This document shows, in pieces, positions 25,792 through 34,107 of a stretch of 64,000 bases of DNA; position 1 is the first letter of the stretch; each line of letters begins with the position of its first letter. The DNA is from CAYLPJ01 sp964385465. Its GTDB lineage: Bacteria; Planctomycetota; Phycisphaerae; SM23-33. The translations under genes and the position numbers were made by a program. The notes under the pieces are model-generated. The model was not told where the DNA came from. It made no database searches and worked only from the letters and a program-made list of their open reading frames with translations. Location of the stretch: the NCBI GenBank assembly GCA_964385465.1, contig CAYLPJ010000037.1, positions 1-64,000 on the forward strand, in the 5' to 3' direction.

Positions 25792-26048
25792 ATGCCCACC
25801 AGCGACTGGATCGACAAGATGACGGATGCGATCCTCGAGCGGTTCGATCCCCCGCGTGTTGTGCTGTTTGCTCCCGTGCACGTGGCAAGGCCCGCGACGA
25901 CAGCCACGTGGGCCCTCTGGTCGTGGGGCCCGCGGTCGATGGCAAACCAGCAACTGTCATCGACGCACAACACGGTCTGGACACCGCGCAGGCTGCCTGC
26001 AAGGCCATCTCCCGCGATCTGGCCGGGCTCGGTCTGGACCTGGACTGA
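25792..26048 (+). pseudogene. degenerate minimal nucleotidyltransferase (MNT) gene fragment
   Basis: The first frame reads MTDAILERFDPPRVVLF and then loses sense. One added base near 25870 restores the next frame as GSRARGKARDDSHVGPLVV, the hallmark nucleotide-binding block of MNT-type nucleotidyltransferases. A line ending LAGLGLDLD then stops at 26046-26048, where family members normally continue. Besides the frameshift, the catalytic DVD is changed to HVG, so this is decay and not only a sequencing error. MNT proteins often pair with HEPN toxins; no HEPN partner is present. The fragment lies between truA and asd, opposite in strand, and its lost 3' end adjoins asd. Confidence 0.72.
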
Positions 26049-26067
26049 CGCTCCCTTCGCCGGGGGG

Positions 26068-27075
26068 CTACAACATCTCGGCGATCTGGACGGCGTTGAG
26101 GGCGGCGCCTTTGCGGATCTGGTCTCCGGAGATGAACATGTCGATCCCGCGTCCGTCGGGCATGGAGATGTCCTGGCGGATGCGCCCGACCAGCACGTCG
26201 TCCTTGCCGCTGGCTTCGATCGGCATGGGGAAGTGGTTCTTCTCGCGGTCATCGACGAGCGTCACGCCCGGCGCGGCCGAGAGAATCTCCCGGACGCGAT
26301 CCTCGGAGATCGGCTCGGAGAACTCCATGTTGATCGCCTCGCTGTGGGCGCGGAAGACGGGCACGCGGACGCACGTGGCGGTTACGCGGATGTCCTCGGT
26401 GTGGAAGATCTTCTGCGTCTCGCGATAGGTCTTGCGCTCCTCGACGTTGTAGCCGTCCTCGCCGATGTCGCTGCCGTGGCTCCAGACGTTGAACGCGCTG
26501 GGATGGGGCAGCTCCGAGGGCTCGAACGGCTCGCCGGAGAGATGGGCCTTCGTGGCGGCCTCCAACTCGGCCATCGCCTTGGCGCCGGCGCCGCTGACCG
26601 CCTGGTAGGTGCTCATCACGATCCGCCGGATCGGGTTGGCCTTGTGCAGGGGCCAGACGGGCACGTTCATGATGATCGTCGAGCAGTTCGGGTTGGCGAT
26701 GATGCCCTTGTGCGCGGCGATGTCTCCGGGGTTGACCTCCGGGACCACCAGCGGGACCTCGGGGTCCATGCGGAACGCCGAGGTGTTGTCCACCACGACG
26801 GCCCCGGCCTCGACGGCCACGGGGGCAAACCGCTTCGAGATGCTCCCGCCGGCGGACGACAGCACGAGGTCCACGCCCTCGAAGCTCTTGTCCGTCAGTT
26901 CCTCGACCGTCAGCTCCTCGCCCTTGAAGGGGAGCTTCTTCCCGGCCGAGCGGTGCGACGCCAGAAGCTTGAGGCTCTTCAGCGGGAAGTCCCGCTCGTC
27001 GAGCAGGCGGAGGAACTCGGCCCCGACGGCGCCTGTGGCGCCCATGATGGCTACGTGCGGACTCATCGTGTTCAC
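26068..27075 (-). CDS. asd: aspartate-semialdehyde dehydrogenase
   Basis: Cytosolic NADPH enzyme that reduces aspartyl phosphate to the semialdehyde, the branch point to lysine, diaminopimelate, threonine and methionine. The 335 residues contain GATGAVG near the start, the catalytic Cys131 in NPNCSTIIM, SGAGAKAMAELE, and the family histidine region RVPVFRAHSEAINMEF. The GTG at 27075 gives MNTMSPH; an ATG three codons later (27066) is equally possible, and neither has a strong ribosome site. A GC hairpin lies in the leader. Identity is secure. Confidence 0.96.
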   Translation of the reverse strand: MNTMSPHVAIMGATGAVGAEFLRLLDERDFPLKSLKLLASHRSAGKKLPFKGEELTVEELTDKSFEGVDLVLSSAGGSISKRFAPVAVEAGAVVVDNTSAFRMDPEVPLVVPEVNPGDIAAHKGIIANPNCSTIIMNVPVWPLHKANPIRRIVMSTYQAVSGAGAKAMAELEAATKAHLSGEPFEPSELPHPSAFNVWSHGSDIGEDGYNVEERKTYRETQKIFHTEDIRVTATCVRVPVFRAHSEAINMEFSEPISEDRVREILSAAPGVTLVDDREKNHFPMPIEASGKDDVLVGRIRQDISMPDGRGIDMFISGDQIRKGAALNAVQIAEML

Positions 27076-27103
27076 CGTTTGGTCTCTTTTGGGCTGGATG
27101 TCC

Positions 27104-27125
27104 CCGGGCGGTCCTCTCCGCCCGG
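27104..27125 (-). promoter_or_regulatory. perfect hairpin in the asd leader
   Basis: CCGGGCGG and CCGCCCGG flank a six-base loop, about 29 bases before the asd start. It could affect asd expression, but it is too small to be a lysine riboswitch. Confidence 0.4.
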
Positions 27126-27253
27126 CGAGCCGTGAATGTTACCATACCCGCACCGATTCCCCAACCCCTTCGCGCGGCGATTCCATCGCTCGAAGGTCGC
27201 AGGGCACATCGGGGGCCGACGCCCGGAATTCTCGCCGAAGCCGCGCAGGCGTC

Positions 27254-27282
27254 TTGACAGCCTCGAGGCGCAGGGCTATCCT
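27254..27282 (+). promoter_or_regulatory. sigma70-like promoter of the tRNA gene
   Basis: Perfect TTGACA (27254-27259), 17-base spacer, TATCCT (27277-27282), placing the start about 9 bases before the mature tRNA. Confidence 0.7.
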
Positions 27283-27297
27283 TGCGAAATGCCCCTC

Positions 27298-27383
27298 GCC
27301 CGGGTGGCGGAATTGGCAGACGCGTCAGGTTGAGGGCCTGGTGAGGTTAATACCTCGTGCTGGTTCGAATCCAGTCCCGGGCA
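27298..27383 (+). tRNA. tRNA-Leu (GAG anticodon)
   Basis: An 86-base class II tRNA. The acceptor stem is GCCCGGG pairing with CCCGGGC, with discriminator A. The D arm GGCGGAATTGGCAGAC, an anticodon arm CAGGTTGAGGGCCTG with loop GAG, a long variable arm TGAGGTTAATACCTCG and a TGGTTCGAATCCA T-arm all fit Leu. The 3' CCA is not encoded. The GAG anticodon reads CUC and CUU codons, both rational in this GC-rich genome. Confidence 0.96.
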
Positions 27384-27568
27384 GTTTGGACTTCCAAATG
27401 CATCAGCAGGGATGCAGGCGACGCATGGGATCGGAGAGAAGGGTTCCGTGGGCTTCGCTGTCGTTGACTTCCTGCCGAATCCCCTGAATCTGCGGCATAC
27501 CTGCTTGTTTTGCTCGTGATGTCCTCGTTTCACCGCCTCGGTCCCTGCTTCCTCCTCCGGGAACCGCC

Positions 27569-29068
27569 ATGCCCGACGCACCGCCGAACGTGTTGCTGAT
27601 CACCGCCGACCAGATGCGCCGCGACCACCTGGGCTGCTACGGCAACCCGGTCGTCCGCACGCCGCATCTGGACGCGCTGGCCGGGAGCGGTACGCGGATC
27701 GACCGCGCGTACGTATCCAACCCCTTGTGCATGCCCAACCGCTCGACCATGGCCACCGGGCGGTTTCCGCGGAACCATGGCTGCTGGTCCAACGGCATCT
27801 GCCTGCCCGAGACCGAGCGAACCGTCGCCGACGTGCTCAACGAGCGAGGCTACCACACCGCCCTGCTGGGCAAGGCACACTTCAACAGCTACGGCAACCC
27901 CGCCGACGCGCAGGCCCCCAACTGCGAGAGCCGCCGCGCCTGGGACGAGAAGCGGATCACCGCCGACTGGAACGGGCCCTACTACGGCTTCCAGGAGGCC
28001 GTGCTGTCACTGGGACACGGCAACTGGGGCATGGCGGGGGGGCACTACGGAGAGTACCTCCAGCGCAGTTTCCCTCAGCTCGTCGCCGAGACGAAGCAGA
28101 AGCCCTCCCCCACCGGGGCGCCGCAGTGCTACACGCCGATCATGCCCGTCGAGGCCCATTGCAGCCACTGGCTGGGCACGGTCGGGTGCGACTACCTCCG
28201 CCGCCGCGCCGACGACGGAAGGCCGTTCTTCTGCTGGCTGAGCTTCCCCGATCCGCACCATCCCTTCTGCCCGCCGGAGCCGTACGACACAATGCACGAT
28301 CCCGGCGACGTGGTCCTCCCGCGGCTGGGCCCCGAAGCACTCGCCGACAAGCCCCCCCACTTCCGGGAGGCCCACGAAGGCGGGCAGACGTGGGAGGGCA
28401 TCGGCGCCGGCGACGTCGCGGCCGACGTCACCGAGGACCAGCTCCGGGAGATCATCGCCCGGACGTACGGGATGATCTCGCTGATCGACGAGAACGTGGG
28501 GCGGGTGCTCGAGGTGCTCGACCGCAGCGGCCTGGCCGGCAACACCGTCGTGATCTTCACCTCCGACCACGGCGACCTCATGGGCGACTGCGGGCTGATG
28601 TACAAGGGCCCGTTCCTGCTGGAGGGGCTGATCGGCGTGCCGATGATCTGGCGCGTGCCCGGCGCGGGCGGGGGAACGGCGCCCGCCGGGCTGATGAGCA
28701 CCGTGGACATCGCCCCGACGATGCTGCGTCTGCTCGGCGCGGACGTGCCCGCGTGGATGGACTCCGCGGGCGAGCCGGCGCTGGCGCGGGGCGAGGCCTC
28801 GACGCGCGATGCCGCCTTCGTGGAGTTCCGCAGCATGTATCGGCCGCACCTCGATCTGCGGTCGATCATCACTCGCGACGCCCGGCTGACGCACTACGCC
28901 GGGCTCGAGACCGGCGAGCTGTACGACCTGACGGCGGATGCCCCCGAGGCAAGGAACCTGTACGACGATGCGTCCCGCGCCGAGCTGCGTGGGGCCCTGG
29001 AGCGACGCCTGCTGGACGAGTGCATCCTTCGCGCCGACCGCCGCCACGCCCCGACCTGTCACGCCTAG
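27569..29068 (+). CDS. type I sulfatase
   Basis: A 499-residue sulfatase, the third in the window. The N-terminal metal site is LLITADQMRRDHLG (Asp14). The maturation motif is CMPNRSTMATGR, a C-x-P-x-R form with Asn where the other two have Ser (Cys54). The second metal site is FTSDHGDLMGDCG near 330. No signal peptide is visible. It is 15 kb from the glycan-degradation run and stands alone after the tRNA, so it may act on another sulfated substrate. The ATG lies 186 bases after the tRNA. Confidence 0.92.
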   Translation: MPDAPPNVLLITADQMRRDHLGCYGNPVVRTPHLDALAGSGTRIDRAYVSNPLCMPNRSTMATGRFPRNHGCWSNGICLPETERTVADVLNERGYHTALLGKAHFNSYGNPADAQAPNCESRRAWDEKRITADWNGPYYGFQEAVLSLGHGNWGMAGGHYGEYLQRSFPQLVAETKQKPSPTGAPQCYTPIMPVEAHCSHWLGTVGCDYLRRRADDGRPFFCWLSFPDPHHPFCPPEPYDTMHDPGDVVLPRLGPEALADKPPHFREAHEGGQTWEGIGAGDVAADVTEDQLREIIARTYGMISLIDENVGRVLEVLDRSGLAGNTVVIFTSDHGDLMGDCGLMYKGPFLLEGLIGVPMIWRVPGAGGGTAPAGLMSTVDIAPTMLRLLGADVPAWMDSAGEPALARGEASTRDAAFVEFRSMYRPHLDLRSIITRDARLTHYAGLETGELYDLTADAPEARNLYDDASRAELRGALERRLLDECILRADRRHAPTCHA

Positions 29069-29073
29069 ACTTC

Positions 29074-29090
29074 GCCGGGAAAGGCCCGGC
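29074..29090 (+). terminator. hairpin after the sulfatase gene
   Basis: GCCGGG, five-base loop, CCCGGC, five bases after the stop codon. No T-run follows. Confidence 0.4.
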
Positions 29091-29097
29091 AAAGGCG

Positions 29098-29126
29098 TTG
29101 CGTCTGCGGCATCGGCGCGGGATAAT
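29098..29126 (+). promoter_or_regulatory. sigma70-like promoter of the small helical gene pair
   Basis: TTGCGT (29098-29103), 17-base spacer, GATAAT (29121-29126). It lies about 60 bases before the ATG at 29187. Confidence 0.55.
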
Positions 29127-29186
29127 GAGAGGGTCAAGTCTATCGTCGGATCAGGTACCGCGCCCGGGGAGATGGGAGAAGCGGGA

Positions 29187-29420
29187 ATGACGCACGGCCA
29201 GTACATCAGCGAGCCGGAAGCTCACGCGCTTGAGGGGGTCGAGGGCCGCCTGTTCGCGACATTGGCGGCGACATCCGACGAGGTAGCCCATACCGAATGC
29301 CTCGACGAGGAGGAGCGTGCGGAGGTCTACGCGATCCTGCACGCGATCCGGTCGGATACCGAGGCACACCGCAAGGCGATCCGGCTGATCTCGACACGGA
29401 GGCCCGCCGGCGATGCTTGA
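29187..29420 (+). CDS. small helical protein, possible ferritin-like half
   Basis: A 77-residue, mostly alpha-helical acidic protein. The segment SDEVAHTECLDEEERAEVYA and the later DTEAHRKAIRLIS give Glu and His spacings like those in one half of a rubrerythrin-type four-helix bundle. This is pattern recognition only. The ATG at 29187 has GGGAGAAGCGGG before it. It overlaps the next small gene by eight bases and has a good promoter, so the pair is likely a coupled unit. No family could be named securely. Confidence 0.55.
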   Translation: MTHGQYISEPEAHALEGVEGRLFATLAATSDEVAHTECLDEEERAEVYAILHAIRSDTEAHRKAIRLISTRRPAGDA

Positions 29421-29604
29421 GCAGGCCATGCTTCGCGAGCGCTTCGAGGCGCTGCTGGAGCAGGAGCAGCAGGCCCTGGCCGCCTACGAGAAGCTCATTG
29501 ACCGCGTCGGCGAGGGCGAGCCCCGCGAGCAGGTCGAGCAGCTTTGCCGGGACAAGCGCCGCCACGTCGAGCTCGTCCAGCGCCTCCTGGAGATCGTCGA
29601 GTAG
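29413..29604 (+). CDS. small helical protein, possible ferritin-like half
   Basis: A 63-residue protein built of two amphipathic helices. EQEQQALAAYEKLIDRVGEG followed by REQVEQLCRDKRRHVELVQ resembles the E...ExxH pattern of ferritin-like or rubrerythrin-like domains, here with DKRRH. The start lies inside the previous gene, indicating coupled translation. It is convergent with prfA, nine bases away. The two small proteins might assemble into one four-helix bundle; unproven. Confidence 0.58.
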   Translation: MLEQAMLRERFEALLEQEQQALAAYEKLIDRVGEGEPREQVEQLCRDKRRHVELVQRLLEIVE

Positions 29605-29613
29605 CGGGCCGCT

Positions 29614-30717
29614 TCAGAGGTTCGCCAGGCGGTGGGCGCGGTCGCTGGCGGCAAGGGAGTCGATCAGCTCGTCCATGTCCCCGTTCAGGACGTTCTGGAG
29701 GTTGAAGTTCGCGCCCTCTCCCCCGCCGCCCTTGAGGCGGTGATCCGTGCAGCGGTTCTGCGGGTAGTTGTACGTGCGGATTCGCTGGCTGCGGTCCCCC
29801 GAGCCGATCATGGTCTTCCGCGCGGCGGCTTCGGCGGCGTCACGCTGGGTCTTGAAGTGCTCGTAGACCCTCGCGGCCATGATTCGCCGGGCCTTCGCGC
29901 GGTTCTTGTGCTGGCTCTTCTCGTCGCGCATCGACACGGTGATGCCCGTCGGCAGGTGCTCCAGCTTGATCGCCGATTCGACCTTGTTGACGTTCTGCCC
30001 GCCGGGGCCGCTGGCGCGGCTGGTGTGCTCCAGCACGTCCTTGTCCCAGTCGATGTCGACTTCCACGTCCTCGGGCTCCGGCAGCACGGCCACGGTGGCG
30101 GCCGAGGTGTGAATCCGCCCCTGGCTCTCGGTCTTGGGGACGCGCTGCACGCGGTGCCCGCCGCCCTCGTAGCCCAGCCTGGACCAGACGTTCTCCCCGC
30201 GAATGTTGATCACCACCTCGCGGAAGCCGCCCATCTCCGTCGGGCTCGCCGAGAGGATCTCCAGCTTCCAGCCCTGGCGCTCGGCGTAGCGGCGGTACAT
30301 GGTCAGCAGGTCGCCGGCAAACAGGGCGGCCTCCTCGCCGCCGGTGCCCGCGCGGATCTCGAGCATGACCGAGCCGATCTCGGCCTCGTCGCTCATGACC
30401 AGCAGGCCCTTGACGTCCTCGAAGGCCTCCTCGGCGCGGGATTCGAGGCTGTCCAGCTCGGCCTTCGCCAACTCGCGCATGTCCTCGTCGGCGTCCTCGT
30501 CCAGGATGGTCCGTGCCTCCCGCGCCTGCTCCAGGAGGTCGATGTACTCGCGGTAGGGCTCCACGATCTTGCCCAGCCGCGCGTGCTCTTTGGCCAGGGC
30601 CACGATCCGCGTGGGGTCCGAGGCGACCTCCGGATCGTTCATCTGCTCGCACGCCTCGCGGTAAAGGCGGTCGAGCTCGTCGAGCTTGGCCAGCAGAGGG
30701 TCCCGGGTGTCGGTCAT
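29614..30717 (-). CDS. prfA: peptide chain release factor 1
   Basis: A 367-residue class I release factor that recognises UAA and UAG. The GGQ motif for peptidyl-tRNA hydrolysis is in SGPGGQNVNKVESAI. The stop-codon recognition tripeptide in VPKTESQGRIHTSA is P-K-T, the RF1 type and not the SPF of RF2. DEKSQHKNRAKA and NRCTDHRLKG complete the family pattern. The ATG at 30717 (MTDTRDP) is preferred to an in-frame upstream codon at 30729. It lies 105 bases after rpmE in the same direction, a common bacterial order. No prmC follows. Confidence 0.96.
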   Translation of the reverse strand: MTDTRDPLLAKLDELDRLYREACEQMNDPEVASDPTRIVALAKEHARLGKIVEPYREYIDLLEQAREARTILDEDADEDMRELAKAELDSLESRAEEAFEDVKGLLVMSDEAEIGSVMLEIRAGTGGEEAALFAGDLLTMYRRYAERQGWKLEILSASPTEMGGFREVVINIRGENVWSRLGYEGGGHRVQRVPKTESQGRIHTSAATVAVLPEPEDVEVDIDWDKDVLEHTSRASGPGGQNVNKVESAIKLEHLPTGITVSMRDEKSQHKNRAKARRIMAARVYEHFKTQRDAAEAAARKTMIGSGDRSQRIRTYNYPQNRCTDHRLKGGGGEGANFNLQNVLNGDMDELIDSLAASDRAHRLANL

Positions 30718-30822
30718 GACATCTCGCAACGCGTGGGGGTACGCGGGCCCGGGTCTCCGGGCAGACGAACGCCGACGGCCTGCGCGGAGGCATTCCGTCG
30801 GCGTAGGATGGTCGCGGAACAG

Positions 30823-31050
30823 CTACTTCTTCTTTTCGCGCTTCTTGAAGTAGTCGCCGCCGAACTTCTGCTTGAACTTCTCGACCCGCCCGGCCGCGTC
30901 CACGAACTTCTGCTTGCCGGTGTAGAACGGATGGCATGCGGAGCAGATTTCCGTCTGGATGTCACCGCCGGTGGATTTGGTGGTGAAGGTGCTCCCGCAG
31001 GCGCACCGCACGTTCACTTCGTTGTACTCGGGATGGATCTTGTCTTTCAT
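30823..31050 (-). CDS. rpmE: 50S ribosomal protein L31
   Basis: A 75-residue ribosomal protein of the zinc-containing (C+) type. Cys16, Cys18, Cys36 and Cys39 lie in VRCACGS and EICSACHPFYTG, positioned for zinc. The C-terminus is lysine-rich (FKKREKKK) as usual. It has its own promoter and precedes prfA. The C+ form implies that zinc-replete conditions favour it; a C- paralogue is not visible here. Confidence 0.95.
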   Translation of the reverse strand: MKDKIHPEYNEVNVRCACGSTFTTKSTGGDIQTEICSACHPFYTGKQKFVDAAGRVEKFKQKFGGDYFKKREKKK

Positions 31051-31096
31051 GGTCTCGCCTCGCCCTGATGGGACGTCTGCATTCTCGGAATCCGGG

Positions 31097-31126
31097 AGTG
31101 TACCTCACGGCCCTCTCATCCGTCAA
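31097..31126 (-). promoter_or_regulatory. sigma70-like promoter of rpmE-prfA
   Basis: On the minus strand, TTGACG (31121-31126), 18-base spacer, TACACT (31097-31102). The expected start is about 40 bases before rpmE. Confidence 0.6.
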
Positions 31127-31189
31127 GGGCTCCGGGCCCGGAAAACGAGGCCCGCGGCGGAAGAGGTCGCGCCGCATCGGGGGGGCGGC

Positions 31190-31837
31190 TCACTTCAGCA
31201 TGCCGCAGCTTCGCAGGTAGGCCTTGATGCGCTCGATCTGGTGGCGTTGGGTCTGGGGGGGCTTGCGGCCGTCGAAGGGGAAGTGACGGACGATCATGCG
31301 ATGGATGGCGTTGTTGGCCCAGACGCGGACGTCAGGGTCGGGATCTTCGAGGGCGGCGACAAGCTCGGGCAGCGTGGAGGGGCGCTTCAACCGTGCCAGG
31401 CCTTTGGCGGCGCCGAGGCGGACCTTCGGCTCGGCGGCGTCCAGCAACGTCTTGGTCAGCACGCGAGGGTTGACCTCGGGGTCCTTGCCCAAGGCCTCGG
31501 CGGCCTCGCCCCGGGCCCCGGCGGGTACGGACGTGTCGGCCACGAGGATCCGGAGGGCCTCCCGGCGGCGCTCGCTCCGCATCTTGCCGAGGCTGCGGAC
31601 GGCCTTCACGGCCACCCAGTGATCCTCGTCCCGGGCGAGGTCCACGAGCGTCTCGACGGCCTGGTCGCTCTCTTCCTCGGCCAGGGCGGCCGCGGCAGCC
31701 TTGCGGCGCTCGGCGTCATCAGAAGCGGCGAGGTCATCGGCGGGCTCGCCCCGCCCGGCCCAAGCCCATAGACCCAGGGAGATCCCGGCAACCACGGCAG
31801 CGCCGACCAACACGAAGATCCAGAGGTGCTTTTGCAT
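31190..31837 (-). CDS. membrane-anchored HEAT-repeat protein (copy 1)
   Basis: A 215-residue protein with one N-terminal transmembrane helix (LWIFVLVGAAVVAGISLGLW) and a series of short helical HEAT-like repeats such as WVAVKAVRSLGKM and VRLGAAKGLARL. The C-terminal block is ELVAALEDPDPDVRVWANN, then AIHRMIVRHFPF and a basic end. It is paralogous to the protein at 34268-34954, with the same architecture and C-terminal block. The ATG at 31837 (MQKHLW) is preferred over the upstream in-frame start. It lies 31 bases after a prepilin-like gene and probably belongs to the same transcript. HEAT repeats normally bind proteins; the partner is unknown. Confidence 0.8.
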   Translation of the reverse strand: MQKHLWIFVLVGAAVVAGISLGLWAWAGRGEPADDLAASDDAERRKAAAAALAEEESDQAVETLVDLARDEDHWVAVKAVRSLGKMRSERRREALRILVADTSVPAGARGEAAEALGKDPEVNPRVLTKTLLDAAEPKVRLGAAKGLARLKRPSTLPELVAALEDPDPDVRVWANNAIHRMIVRHFPFDGRKPPQTQRHQIERIKAYLRSCGMLK

Positions 31838-31868
31838 CGGTGAATTCAACCCCACGACGAGAAGGGCG

Positions 31869-32912
31869 TCAAGGGTGCCACTTCTTGCCTTCCTCGTACT
31901 CGATCTCCAGCTCGTCGAGCGTCATCGCCTTGACGGACCCGCCGCAGGTCACGACGTTGGCCTTGCCCATGTGGCGGGGGCGGATGATGTCCTCGCGGAG
32001 TTCGTCCCACGTGTACTCCTCCGGATCAACCACGAGATCGCCGGCGTCCATCAGCATGATCTGGTCCGGCCGCCATGTCTTCTCGCCCACCAGTGCGTTG
32101 ATGCCATAGCTGCTGGGCGAGCCGATGACGTATTCGACGGCGGGCGCGAGCTCCTCGCTGTTGTCCACGCCCCAGAGGTGGACGATCACCTTGTCGTCCT
32201 CGTCTTCGGGGCTGCCGCCCATGGGCAGCGGATTGAGCGGAGTTCCCTCGCCCTTCATGACCCAGTGACGGCTGTGCCCGGCGGGATAGCAGCCCGGTAG
32301 CGTCGGCTCGAACCGGACGGTGGTCCCGAACGTGATCAATACGGACGAGTCATTGTCGATGCCGATGAAGGCCTGGTTGTCGGCCACCTCGGGAATGCTG
32401 CCATCGGGCCAGCTCTCGCCCAGCGGCGTCTGGTCCACCCCCCCGGCGGGGTAGATCGCCCAGATCTGAGGGTCGCTCACCGGCGCGCCCGCCAGCAGGT
32501 CCTTGAGGAACGAGCAGTCGTAGTTGCCGGTACTGTTTGTGTGGTATTGCAGGATGTAGAAATCCGCCAGCCCCTGCTCCAGGGCGAACTGCGGGTCGAT
32601 GTAGTTGCGGGGGGTCGCGTCCTCCATGCAGAAAAGGATCTCGGGGGACGCATTGGCCACTGCGCGGCCGGGCCAGGAGTAGCCCGTCGCCAGCGTGGTG
32701 GTCTCCCCGGTGTGCAGCGCCTGGGAGATGCGATGGAGGTTCTGCTGGCAGGACGTCTTGCGCATCACGGCGTACACGCTGTGAAAATACGGCAGGAGCA
32801 TCGCCGCCAGAAGCGCCAGCACGCCGACGACGACCATCAACTCCGTCAGCGTGAACCCGGGCGCCCCGCGACGTCCGCCTTTCCGGCCGACTCCGACGTG
32901 TGTAACAGGCAT
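31869..32912 (-). CDS. prepilin-type N-terminal cleavage/methylation protein (copy 1)
   Basis: A 347-residue type II/IV pseudopilin-like protein. A short basic leader ends in GAPG, followed by the class III signal FTLTELMVVVGVLALLAAML with Glu at mature position 5. The C-terminal domain is globular, Asp/Cys-containing, and ends with TWRPDQIMLMDAGDLVV and RHMGKANVVTCGGSV. The last block is a planctomycete pilin C-terminal motif that resembles the DUF1559 or H-X9-DG type but is not identical. GAGGTG precedes the ATG at 32912. It is a paralogue of the gene at 33033-34061. Confidence 0.87.
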   Translation of the reverse strand: MPVTHVGVGRKGGRRGAPGFTLTELMVVVGVLALLAAMLLPYFHSVYAVMRKTSCQQNLHRISQALHTGETTTLATGYSWPGRAVANASPEILFCMEDATPRNYIDPQFALEQGLADFYILQYHTNSTGNYDCSFLKDLLAGAPVSDPQIWAIYPAGGVDQTPLGESWPDGSIPEVADNQAFIGIDNDSSVLITFGTTVRFEPTLPGCYPAGHSRHWVMKGEGTPLNPLPMGGSPEDEDDKVIVHLWGVDNSEELAPAVEYVIGSPSSYGINALVGEKTWRPDQIMLMDAGDLVVDPEEYTWDELREDIIRPRHMGKANVVTCGGSVKAMTLDELEIEYEEGKKWHP

Positions 32913-33032
32913 CGCGCACCTCAATCCGTCACGCCCCCTTCACGACACCACCCGTACATCCTCTATGCCTATTCTATCGCCACGTACGGCCGGGTGAAAG
33001 CGCCGCCTTCGCGCCGTTGCGTCGGAGGGGCC

Positions 33033-34061
33033 CTACCGCTGGGCCTCGCGCCACGCGTCGCGCTCGAGCATCTCCTCCAGCTCCAGGACGGTGTAGCTGC
33101 GTACGCTCTGGCCGACGGTAACAGCGTTGACCTTCCCGAAATGCCGGGGAGCGAGGGGGTCCAGGTCGTTGGCCTGGTCGTCCAGCTCTGTCGAGACCAC
33201 CACTTCGTTGGCGTCCATCAGCAGGATCTGCTCGGGGCGCCATCCCCGGGGGTGGATCGACGCGCTCATCCCGTAGCTGGTCGGCACGCCGGAGAGCCGC
33301 ACGGGCGACCGGTCGTCCACTTCGTAGTTGCTCTTGCCCTTGAGGTACAGCAGCTCGCCGTCGGCCTCCGGAGGATTGGCCGGACCACGCTTGAGGAAGT
33401 GCTCGCTGCTGACGCTGGTGTCCGGGTTGCGCGGGTCGCCGCTGCCGAGACAGGAATCGAGCATCTCGATCGTGATCGTCGCACCGAGGGTGACCTTCAG
33501 GCAGACGCTGGCCTCGACGCCGACGACGTGCTGGTTGTCCTCGAGCTCGTCGGGATGCCAGCAGCAGTTGCACTGCTGGCCGTGGGCGCAGTGGCCGACC
33601 CACTTGTCCATGTGCACCTGGAAGTCCTCCACGGGTCGCCCGGCGAGGATATCCTCCAGGTAGGAGGCCGTCACCTTCCCGTCGTGGTGGTACTGGAGGA
33701 TGTAGATGTTCTCGATGTCCCCGTGGGAGGCCTGGCGCTCCATGACGTCGTGGTCCTCGAGACACAGCAGGGACTCCGGGCTGCTGTAGGTCAGCGCGTG
33801 GGGCACCCAGTCCGCAGCGCCGGGAAGCATCAGCGGGCGGTCCACCGTATTGCCATGCATCGCCTGGGCCAGCGACTTGAGGTTGTTCTTGCATCGCGTC
33901 GAGTGCACCGCCGCGTAGGTCTGCGAGAGGTACGGCAGCAGCATGGCCGCCAGCAGCGAGAGGACGGCGACGACGGCCATCAGCTCGACGAGCGTGAACC
34001 CCTCGGCCGGACGCGGACGGCGGGCCGACATGATGGACGGTTGACAACGTCTCGGTCTCAT
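33033..34061 (-). CDS. prepilin-type N-terminal cleavage/methylation protein (copy 2)
   Basis: A 342-residue protein with the leader RPRPAEG and the prepilin signal FTLVELMAVVAVLSLLAAML. The C-terminal part GWRPEQILLMDANEVVV and RHFGKVNAVTVGQSV matches copy 1, and both have a short Cys-containing segment after the signal helix. The ATG at 34061 is chosen because GGAG lies seven bases upstream; a later ATG at 34031 lacks a ribosome site. It is transcribed after the 164-bp palindrome and before copy 1. It is probably processed by a prepilin peptidase, absent from the window. Confidence 0.86.
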   Translation of the reverse strand: MRPRRCQPSIMSARRPRPAEGFTLVELMAVVAVLSLLAAMLLPYLSQTYAAVHSTRCKNNLKSLAQAMHGNTVDRPLMLPGAADWVPHALTYSSPESLLCLEDHDVMERQASHGDIENIYILQYHHDGKVTASYLEDILAGRPVEDFQVHMDKWVGHCAHGQQCNCCWHPDELEDNQHVVGVEASVCLKVTLGATITIEMLDSCLGSGDPRNPDTSVSSEHFLKRGPANPPEADGELLYLKGKSNYEVDDRSPVRLSGVPTSYGMSASIHPRGWRPEQILLMDANEVVVSTELDDQANDLDPLAPRHFGKVNAVTVGQSVRSYTVLELEEMLERDAWREAQR

Positions 34062-34107
34062 GCTCGCACTCCGTTGGCCTTGCGCTGCCGGCGGCAAAGC
34101 GGTGAGG

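Noticed and set aside
27067..27180. Lysine riboswitch upstream of asd
   Set aside because: The leader is too short and only one hairpin is present; no conserved lysine-riboswitch core seen.
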